Assembly (NCBI GenBank): GCA_003694355.1
Contig: RFKI01000019.1
Location: forward strand, 1-5,870
From: Bdellovibrio sp.
GTDB taxonomy: Bacteria; Bdellovibrionota; Bdellovibrionia; Bdellovibrionales; UBA1609
Length of the DNA: 5,870 nucleotides
Direction of reading: 5' to 3'
In this document: positions 1 through 5,870 of the stretch, piece after piece
Layout of the letters: every line of letters starts with the position of its first letter
Numbering within the stretch: position 1 is the first letter of the stretch
The notes under the pieces: model-generated
Seen by the model: the letters and a program-made list of their open reading frames with translations, nothing else
What the model was told of the DNA's origin: nothing
The model's database searches: none
Program-made: the position numbers and the translations under genes

Positions 1-62
1 GGAGAAATGGTCTCTCAATATTTTATAAAATTCTTAAAACCTAAACGATATTTATCGAGCTT
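1..62. other. Non-coding tail after epsilon, operon end region
   Basis: These 62 bp of AT-rich sequence follow the last gene. They hold a small hairpin CGATATTTATCG (46-57, 5-bp stem) and a 12-bp palindrome ATTTTATAAAAT (20-31). CTAAACGA occurs at 41-48 and again at 71-78, exactly 30 bp apart. On the sense strand the small hairpin is followed by TTTAGGTTTT, a poor terminator tail. Any true terminator or next gene may lie beyond the left edge. Confidence 0.4.
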
Positions 63-83
63 TTAGAGCTCTAAACGAGCTCG
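56..83 (-). repeat. Nested palindromes over the epsilon stop codon, possible mRNA 3' hairpin
   Basis: TTTAGAGCTCTAAA (62-75) is a perfect 14-bp palindrome containing the TAA stop. AACGAGCTCGTT (74-85) is an overlapping perfect 12-bp palindrome. CGAGCT (56-61) and AGCTCG (78-83) can extend the first into an 11-bp stem with a 2-nt bulge and a 4-nt loop. The sense sequence after it is AU-rich but lacks a clean U-run, so calling it a terminator would be weak; an mRNA-end stabilising hairpin is equally possible. Confidence 0.45.
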
Positions 84-458
84 TTCTTTTTCTAACTTTC
101 TTTGAGCTCGAATATACTCATCCATAATAAGACCTGCTTGCTGCAGTCTTTTTTCTGCTTCAGCATAAGCCTTCTTAGCCCGATCTTTATCAATTTCTTC
201 TGGCAACTCAATAGTATCTGCAAGCAGGTTTATTCCTTCAGGATAAACTTCACAATAGCCCCAACTGATGGCTGCCTTATTAAATTCTGTAGATCCTTTC
301 AGACGATATCTTAAAATTCCTGCTTTTAAAGTTGTAATAAGGGGAGCATGCCCTGGCAAGATATCCAACTCCCCCTTTTCTCCAGGAACAATGACTTCTT
401 CAACTTCTTTATCTGAAAAAACTTTCTTCTCTGGAGTGACTAAAGTTAACTTTAACAT
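63..458 (-). CDS. atpC: ATP synthase F1 subunit epsilon
   Basis: Epsilon binds gamma and the c-ring and in many bacteria inhibits ATP hydrolysis through its C-terminal helices. The product has 131 residues, normal for a two-domain epsilon. The N-terminal beta-sandwich (1 to about 85) contains the conserved GEKGELDILPGHAPL (26-40) and ISWGYCEV (64-71). The C-terminal helical hairpin (about 88-131) is complete, with a charged end RKLEKERARLEL, so the inhibitory arm is present. It starts 7 nt after the beta stop. This is the last gene of the cluster that I can see. Its final codons and stop lie in a patch of palindromes. Confidence 0.97.
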   Translation of the reverse strand: MLKLTLVTPEKKVFSDKEVEEVIVPGEKGELDILPGHAPLITTLKAGILRYRLKGSTEFNKAAISWGYCEVYPEGINLLADTIELPEEIDKDRAKKAYAEAEKRLQQAGLIMDEYIRAQRKLEKERARLEL

Positions 459-461
459 GAG

Positions 462-465
462 TTCC

Positions 466-467
<2 letters not shown>
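462..467 (-). promoter_or_regulatory. Shine-Dalgarno site for epsilon (atpC) overlapping the beta stop codon
   Basis: The sense strand reads TTGAGGAACTCATG. GAGGA shares bases with the TGA stop of beta (468-466) and stands only 4 nt before the epsilon ATG, a rather short spacing. Ribosomes terminating on beta would cover this site, which suggests coupled translation. Confidence 0.7.
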
Positions 468-1899
<1,432 letters not shown>

Positions 1900-2784
1900 T
1901 TACCCTTTTAAAGCTTCAGCACCACTTGTTATTTCAGATAGTTCGGTAGTAATTGAAGCCTGCCTTAATTTATTATAAATCAGTGTCATTGAGTCTATCA
2001 TTTCTTTAGCATTATTTGTGGCATTTTCCATAGCTGTCATTCGAGCGGCATGTTCTGCGGCAACACTTTCACTCATACAACGATAGACCTGCACAGCAAA
2101 ATGCTTGTGTAAAAGTTCATCAACAATTTGATGAGGCGCTGGTTCAAAAATCAAATCTTTGGAAAAAAGATGTGAGCTTTCCTCTTTTGCCAACTCTGAT
2201 TTTGAAATATCCACAGGAAGAATATTCTCCGTGGTGAGTTCCTGAGAAATAGCTGACTTAAAAGCATTATAAATAAAACGAACTTCATCATAAATGCCCT
2301 CTTCATAAGAGTTCATTATTTTTTTGGCTATCCCTGCACAAAACTCATAAGAGATTTCCTTTGATAGATTTAAAATGGAATCTATAATATTCACATCTCT
2401 TTTCTTAAAATATTCAGCGCCTCTTCTCCCTACAAAAATATAATCCATCCTCTGGTACTTATCTTTGTTCTCTTCATGAAACTTCTCTGTAAATTTATGA
2501 ATGGCATTGTTAAAGCCACCACAAAGCCCTCGATCACTATTTATAACAACCAATAAAATGTTTTGAGGGTTTTCCTCTCTTCTTAAGAGCGGATGTGAAA
2601 CTCTTCTTGTAACAGCAATATCAGCAATAACACTCAAGATTCTCTCAGCATAAGGCCTTAAATTTAAAATATTATCTTGCGCCCGACGCAACTTTGCTGC
2701 AGAAACCATCTTCATGGCTCGAGTGATTTGCTGAGTATTCTTTACACTGGCAATTCTTTGTCGAATATCTTTTAAACTTGCCAT
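1900..2784 (-). CDS. atpG: ATP synthase F1 subunit gamma (central rotor shaft)
   Basis: Gamma turns inside the alpha3-beta3 head and links it to the c-ring. The product is 294 residues, in the usual range of about 285-300. The N-terminal helix begins MASLKDIRQRIASVKNTQQ and continues ITRAMKMVSAAKLRRAQ (20-36), the conserved coiled-coil strand. The Rossmann-like middle has the family SDRGLCGGFN at 83-92. The C-terminal helix includes the gamma signature ITTELSEITSGAEA (278-291). The region at about 190-212 (SKSELAKEESSHLFSKD) is a charged loop typical of the variable part of gamma. The redox-regulatory insertion of chloroplast gamma is not seen. The gap to alpha is 11 nt, with only a weak AAGG 6 nt before ATG. 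A gap of 27 nt separates its TAA stop from beta. Confidence 0.99.
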   Translation of the reverse strand: MASLKDIRQRIASVKNTQQITRAMKMVSAAKLRRAQDNILNLRPYAERILSVIADIAVTRRVSHPLLRREENPQNILLVVINSDRGLCGGFNNAIHKFTEKFHEENKDKYQRMDYIFVGRRGAEYFKKRDVNIIDSILNLSKEISYEFCAGIAKKIMNSYEEGIYDEVRFIYNAFKSAISQELTTENILPVDISKSELAKEESSHLFSKDLIFEPAPHQIVDELLHKHFAVQVYRCMSESVAAEHAARMTAMENATNNAKEMIDSMTLIYNKLRQASITTELSEITSGAEALKG

Positions 2785-2795
2785 AAAAAACCTTT

Positions 2796-4325
2796 TTATT
2801 GCTCAGTAGAAGGCCTAAAAATGGCTTTAAACTCATCCAAAGCTTTTGTTAGCTCTTCTTTAATATCATCAACTAATTTTTTCTCTTGAAGAATTCTATC
2901 GGCTACGGCCTTATACTTTTGACTCATAAACTCTAGAAGTTCCTTTTCATATCTTTTTACGTCCTCTAAAGGAATATCATCTGTATAGCCATGAGTGGTT
3001 GCATAAATAACAATGATCTGATCAGCTACGGAATAGGGAGTATATTGAGGCTGCTTTAAAACCTCGACAATTCTTTGTCCTCGAGAAAGTTGGGCTTGTG
3101 TGGCAGCATCTAGATCTGAAGCAAAAGCTGCAAAAGCTTCAAGCTCTCTAAATTGAGCCAGTTCCAACTTCAGAGTTCCTGCCACCTGTTTCATGGCTTT
3201 AATTTGAGCAGCCCCTCCCACACGAGAAACAGACTTTCCAACACTAATAGCAGGGCGGATTCCCTTATAAAATAAATCCGACTCCAAAAAGATCTGTCCA
3301 TCTGTAATAGAAATCACATTGGTTGGAATATAGGCCGAGATATCTCCTGCTTGGGTTTCAATAATGGGAAGCGCCGTTAGAGAGCCCCCTCCTTCTTCAT
3401 CACTCAGCTTGGCAGCTCGCTCTAACAATCGCGAGTGCAGATAAAAAACATCCCCAGGGAAAGCCTCTCGCCCAGGAGGACGACGCAATAAAAGGGAAAG
3501 TTGCCTGTAAGCTTGAGCCTGTTTAGTAAGGTCATCATAGATGATTAAGGCATGACGTCCTGTATCTCTAAAATACTCCGCCATCGCACATCCTGAAAAG
3601 GGTGCTAAATATTGAAGGGGAGCAGGGTCTGATGCGGTGGCCGCAATAACTGTTGTGTATTCCATAGCCCCCGCTTTCTTAAGACGTTCCACCACCTGTG
3701 CAACTGTTGAGCGCTTTTGTCCACAAGCCACATAAAAGCAATGCACATTCTGTCCGGCTTGATTAATAATGGTGTCTATAGCTATTGCAGTTTTTCCTGT
3801 CTGGCGATCTCCAATAATAAGCTCCCTTTGACCTCTTCCAATAGGAATCATGGAATCAATAGCCTTAATCCCTGTTTGTAGAGGCTCAAAAACGGGCTGA
3901 CGTTTAACAATACCAGGGGCTTTCACCTCCACCACACGACTTTTATCTGTTTCAATGGGCCCTAAGCCATCAATAGGGTTTCCTAAGGCATCTACAACAC
4001 GACCTAATAAAGCTTCTCCCACAGGAACTTGAACAATCTTTTGTGTTCTTTTTACCACATCACCTTCTTTAACATCCCTGTCATCCCCTAAAATAACCAC
4101 GCCCACAGAGTCTTGTTCGAGGTTTAAAACCATTCCATAAACATCACTATTTGAAAACTGAACAAGCTCACCAGCAAGAGCATTCTCCAAACCAAACACC
4201 CTTGAAACACCATCCCCAACAGAAAGGACGGTTCCTGTTTCACTAACTTCCAGAGATTTTGTATAGTTTTCAACCTGTTCTTTTAAAACTCTACTGATCT
4301 CATCAGCTCTTATTTGTATTTCCAT
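2796..4325 (-). CDS. atpA: ATP synthase F1 subunit alpha
   Basis: This is the non-catalytic nucleotide-binding subunit, three copies per F1 head, alternating with beta. The length, 509 residues, is standard. Residues 1-24 form the N-terminal helix that meets delta, followed by the beta-barrel domain to about 95. The P-loop is GDRQTGKT (172-179, Lys178), Walker B is LIIYDD (260-265), and the C-terminal helical domain runs from about 380. The arginine finger is expected at Arg368, in SVSR. The family signature reads [10 protein letters not shown] (358-367): Ser361 stands where Asn, Asp or His is usual. The start is secure: [11 protein letters not shown] matches the family N-terminus, and an AAGGAG Shine-Dalgarno lies 10 nt upstream inside the delta gene. 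There is no gap to delta and 11 nt to gamma. Confidence 0.99.
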   Translation of the reverse strand: MEIQIRADEISRVLKEQVENYTKSLEVSETGTVLSVGDGVSRVFGLENALAGELVQFSNSDVYGMVLNLEQDSVGVVILGDDRDVKEGDVVKRTQKIVQVPVGEALLGRVVDALGNPIDGLGPIETDKSRVVEVKAPGIVKRQPVFEPLQTGIKAIDSMIPIGRGQRELIIGDRQTGKTAIAIDTIINQAGQNVHCFYVACGQKRSTVAQVVERLKKAGAMEYTTVIAATASDPAPLQYLAPFSGCAMAEYFRDTGRHALIIYDDLTKQAQAYRQLSLLLRRPPGREAFPGDVFYLHSRLLERAAKLSDEEGGGSLTALPIIETQAGDISAYIPTNVISITDGQIFLESDLFYKGIRPAISVGKSVSRVGGAAQIKAMKQVAGTLKLELAQFRELEAFAAFASDLDAATQAQLSRGQRIVEVLKQPQYTPYSVADQIIVIYATTHGYTDDIPLEDVKRYEKELLEFMSQKYKAVADRILQEKKLVDDIKEELTKALDEFKAIFRPSTEQ

Positions 4326-4874
4326 TTAGTGAACACTCCTTTTAAGTTGTTCCTTTAATCGTTTTAAGTGTGAGGCGAGGCTATCATCGAAAGTATAACT
4401 TCCAACTCGAGCCACAAGACCTCCTATTATTTCTGGATTTTCTCTATAAACAAGAATGACTTTTTTATTAACTGCTTTTGAAATAAACTTTTCTATTTCT
4501 TCTCGTTGTTTTGGAGACAAAACTTCTGTTGACTCTACAATGCCTCTTGTAACTCCATTCTCTTCATCTATAAGCTCTTCATATACCTGAAGAATTTCAT
4601 CTATCAAAAATAAACGATTTTTTTTTGCTAACAACAAAACAAAGTTTTTAATCTCTTCGCTTGCTGGAGCAGCCTCTAAAAGTTTTTTCATTTGAGCTTC
4701 TTTATCCCTAGATCTTAATAGAGGAGAAGCCAAATACTCTTTGGAATTTGTAACACTTTGGACTCCTTTACAGAATTCACGAAGCTCTTTAAAAAGAACA
4801 TCTTGAATCCCTTTTTCTTTACCCAAATTGTAAAGGGCCTTTGTATACCTTTTTGACAATTCCTTATTTTTCAT
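4326..4874 (-). CDS. atpH: ATP synthase F1 subunit delta (OSCP-type)
   Basis: Delta joins the top of the alpha3-beta3 head to the b/b' stalk. The product is 182 residues, normal for the family. The N-terminal helical domain opens with the typical LSKRYTKALYNLG (residues 6-18), which in this family contacts the alpha N-termini. The C-terminal part carries the conserved delta motif IIGGLVARVGSYTFDDSL at about residues 149-166. The start ATG overlaps the b stop codon (ATGA) and only a short AGG precedes it at 7 nt, so re-initiation after b is likely. Its TAA stop directly abuts the alpha start codon. A run of nine A in the sense strand (4618-4626) encodes part of AKKN; the frame is intact. Confidence 0.96.
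   Translation of the reverse strand: MKNKELSKRYTKALYNLGKEKGIQDVLFKELREFCKGVQSVTNSKEYLASPLLRSRDKEAQMKKLLEAAPASEEIKNFVLLLAKKNRLFLIDEILQVYEELIDEENGVTRGIVESTEVLSPKQREEIEKFISKAVNKKVILVYRENPEIIGGLVARVGSYTFDDSLASHLKRLKEQLKRSVH
4336..4341 (-). promoter_or_regulatory. Strong Shine-Dalgarno site for alpha (atpA), inside delta gene
   Basis: AAGGAG lies 10 nt upstream of the alpha ATG, wholly within the last codons of delta. Delta's TAA stop abuts the ATG directly (sense TAAATG, 4328-4323), so alpha can be entered both by its own site and by ribosomes finishing delta. Confidence 0.8.
4871..4874 (-). other. ATGA start/stop overlap, b to delta
   Basis: The ATG of delta (4874-4872) overlaps the TGA of b (4873-4871). 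With only AGG upstream, delta translation probably depends on ribosomes arriving from b. Confidence 0.85.
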
Positions 4875-5452
4875 CTTAAAACCTGTATTTTCTCCACAAA
4901 CTCTCCTTGGAGTTTGTGGTTAACAGTTTCAGTTAAATTTTTTTTTAATTCTTCTTTAGCCCAGAAAACAGCTTTATCTATCAGTTCTTCACTAAAAATC
5001 TTTTTTGCTTTTTTTAACTCTATAAGAGCTTCTCTTTCTGATTCTTTTTCCATTTTTGCTATGAGTTTTTTGGTATCAGCAATTATTTGCTCCTTTAATT
5101 CTTCCGCCTCTTTTTCAATTCTTGCTCGATTCATTGAAGCCTGATCCTTAAGTTCTTCAACTTTTTCTTGAATTTTTTTAAACTTTTCCTCAGCCTCTTT
5201 CATTAACATAGAAGACTGATTAGAGAGCTTTTCGAACTCTTCATAGCGTTCTTTAAAATAATGCCTTATTTTATCCTTCAAAAGATAAGACAGAGCAATT
5301 ATAAGAACAGTCACATTGAAAATTTGTTCTAAAATAAATTTTACAGGAATTTCAGAAGAATGATGTCCCCCTTCAGGAGAAGCAAAAACATAGCTTGAAA
5401 TTAATAAAATAAGGGCTGAGAAAATAGTTAACACAAAAGCATGTCGTTTCAT
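4871..5452 (-). CDS. atpF: ATP synthase Fo subunit b, with signal-peptide-like N-terminus
   Basis: This is a peripheral stalk subunit of 193 residues, longer than the roughly 156 of enterobacterial b. Residues 1-24 look like a signal peptide: MKRH, then a hydrophobic stretch ending YVFA, with possible cleavage after Ala24. A short Gly/His linker follows (SPEGGHHSSE), then a second hydrophobic helix at about 36-58, which is the expected Fo membrane anchor. Residues 60 to about 155 are a long charged coiled coil for b/b' dimerisation, and the C-terminal part should contact delta. The ATG start overlaps the b' stop by 4 nt. Only a weak GGTG precedes it, so translation is probably coupled to b'. 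The 3' end overlaps the delta start in the same way and carries a 10-bp inverted repeat. Whether the leader is cleaved cannot be told from sequence. Confidence 0.95.
   Translation of the reverse strand: MKRHAFVLTIFSALILLISSYVFASPEGGHHSSEIPVKFILEQIFNVTVLIIALSYLLKDKIRHYFKERYEEFEKLSNQSSMLMKEAEEKFKKIQEKVEELKDQASMNRARIEKEAEELKEQIIADTKKLIAKMEKESEREALIELKKAKKIFSEELIDKAVFWAKEELKKNLTETVNHKLQGEFVEKIQVLR
4894..4919 (-). repeat. Perfect 10-bp inverted repeat (hairpin) at the 3' end of b
   Basis: CCACAAACTC (4894-4903) and GAGTTTGTGG (4910-4919) are exact reverse complements around a 6-nt loop. It lies within b codons for HKLQGEFVE and ends 20 nt upstream of the delta ATG. In the sense strand the loop plus first stem base reads CAAGGAG, a Shine-Dalgarno-like string, but too far (about 30 nt) from the delta start to serve it. 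No U-tract follows, so it is not a standard terminator. A role in RNA stability or coupling is inference. Confidence 0.6.
5449..5452 (-). other. ATGA start/stop overlap, b' to b
   Basis: The ATG of b (5452-5450) and the TGA of b' (5451-5449) share two bases. Such overlaps favour stop-and-restart translation and a near 1:1 output, which is what a b/b' heterodimer needs. Confidence 0.85.
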
Positions 5453-5870
5453 GATTTCACCACAGCACTTTCACTAGATAACTTACGAACAATGGCTTCA
5501 GATATTTTTTGAGCCTCTTGATCAAGATCTCTTCTGGCAAGCTCCAGCTGGGCTTGTACTTTTTCTTTAACCTGCTCATATTTTTCTTTTTGCTCATCCT
5601 TGGCCATTAACAACATTTTTTGTTGCTCTTTCAATGCTTCTATTTTTTTCGAATCATAAATCTCTTTATATTCGGCATTCAATCTTCTAGCTAAATCCTG
5701 AAATTCCTGTTCCTTTGCTTTAACTTCTTCCAAAATTTCTGTGGCTTTTTCTTTATTTCCTCGTGTTCGCCTCACTCTCTCCACATAAGCCTTTAAATAA
5801 GGATTAAAAATATACTTGCTCAAAAAAACATAAGTTATCAGGAAGATAAAAAAGTGAGCAACTATAGACC
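5449..5870 (-). CDS. atpF': ATP synthase Fo subunit b' (second b-type stator subunit), 5' end cut by window edge
   Basis: This is a membrane-anchored peripheral stalk subunit, expected to pair with the b subunit encoded next to it and hold the F1 head against rotation. The frame stays open from the TGA stop to the right edge, giving 139 visible residues. A TTG at 5821-5823 could be taken as a start, but the 15 codons before it read SIVAHFFIFLITYVF, an obvious transmembrane helix, and lead into SKYIFNPYLKAYVERV, a typical b-family membrane-exit segment. The TTG is therefore an internal Leu codon and the true start lies outside the window, probably only a few residues away given the usual length of about 140-160. 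The rest is a highly charged Glu/Lys/Gln-rich coiled coil. The stop codon overlaps the start of the b gene (ATGA). The assignment as b' rather than b rests on gene order and the shorter form without a signal-like leader. Confidence 0.92.
   Translation of the reverse strand, partial: SIVAHFFIFLITYVFLSKYIFNPYLKAYVERVRRTRGNKEKATEILEEVKAKEQEFQDLARRLNAEYKEIYDSKKIEALKEQQKMLLMAKDEQKEKYEQVKEKVQAQLELARRDLDQEAQKISEAIVRKLSSESAVVKS

Noticed and set aside
132..229. 10-bp inverted repeat ACCTGCTTGC (132-141) and GCAAGCAGGT (220-229) in epsilon
   Set aside because: The arms are 78 bp apart within coding sequence; at that spacing several such matches are expected by chance in a window this size.
3121..3138. 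Tandem GCAAAAGCT duplication in alpha
   Set aside because: It encodes the AFAAFA part of the conserved [14 protein letters not shown] region of alpha, so protein conservation explains it.
4914..5144. Plus-strand 76-codon open frame rich in Phe and Ser
   Set aside because: The Phe/Ser richness is the mirror of Lys/Glu codons in the b coiled coil, so it is a shadow.

Overview
The window holds seven contiguous minus-strand genes of an F-type (F1Fo) ATP synthase operon. In transcription order, from the right edge to the left, they are b' (5' end cut by the window edge), b, delta, alpha, gamma, beta and epsilon. Nearly every base is coding. The plus strand carries no convincing gene. No transposon, CRISPR array, tRNA or rRNA was seen.

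The organism is a bacterium of fairly low GC (about 40% by eye). Two different b-type stator subunits sit directly upstream of delta, and the second begins with a signal-peptide-like segment followed by a Gly/His-rich linker. As far as I recall, that layout fits the Deltaproteobacteria in the broad sense, including Bdellovibrio-type lineages. This placement is tentative because no homology search was possible. The Fo subunits a and c are not in the window. They may lie upstream beyond the right edge or at a separate locus.

Layout: 5449-5870 b' (partial), 4871-5452 b, 4326-4874 delta, 2796-4325 alpha, 1900-2784 gamma, 466-1872 beta, 63-458 epsilon, then about 60 bp of non-coding sequence to the left edge. 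Junctions are very tight: ATGA overlaps at b'/b and b/delta, a stop codon abutting the start at delta/alpha, and gaps of 11, 27 and 7 nt after that. This points to one polycistronic mRNA with translational coupling. The operon promoter lies outside the window.

The products form one machine. The b/b' pair and delta make the peripheral stalk that holds the alpha3-beta3 head. Gamma and epsilon form the rotor shaft that couples proton (or sodium) flow through Fo to ATP synthesis in beta. All key catalytic motifs in alpha and beta are intact, so the enzyme looks functional. I see no new biological system here. The points most worth checking are a tight 10-bp hairpin at the b/delta junction, nested palindromes over the epsilon stop codon, and the b' reading frame, which runs past an apparent TTG start to the window edge.
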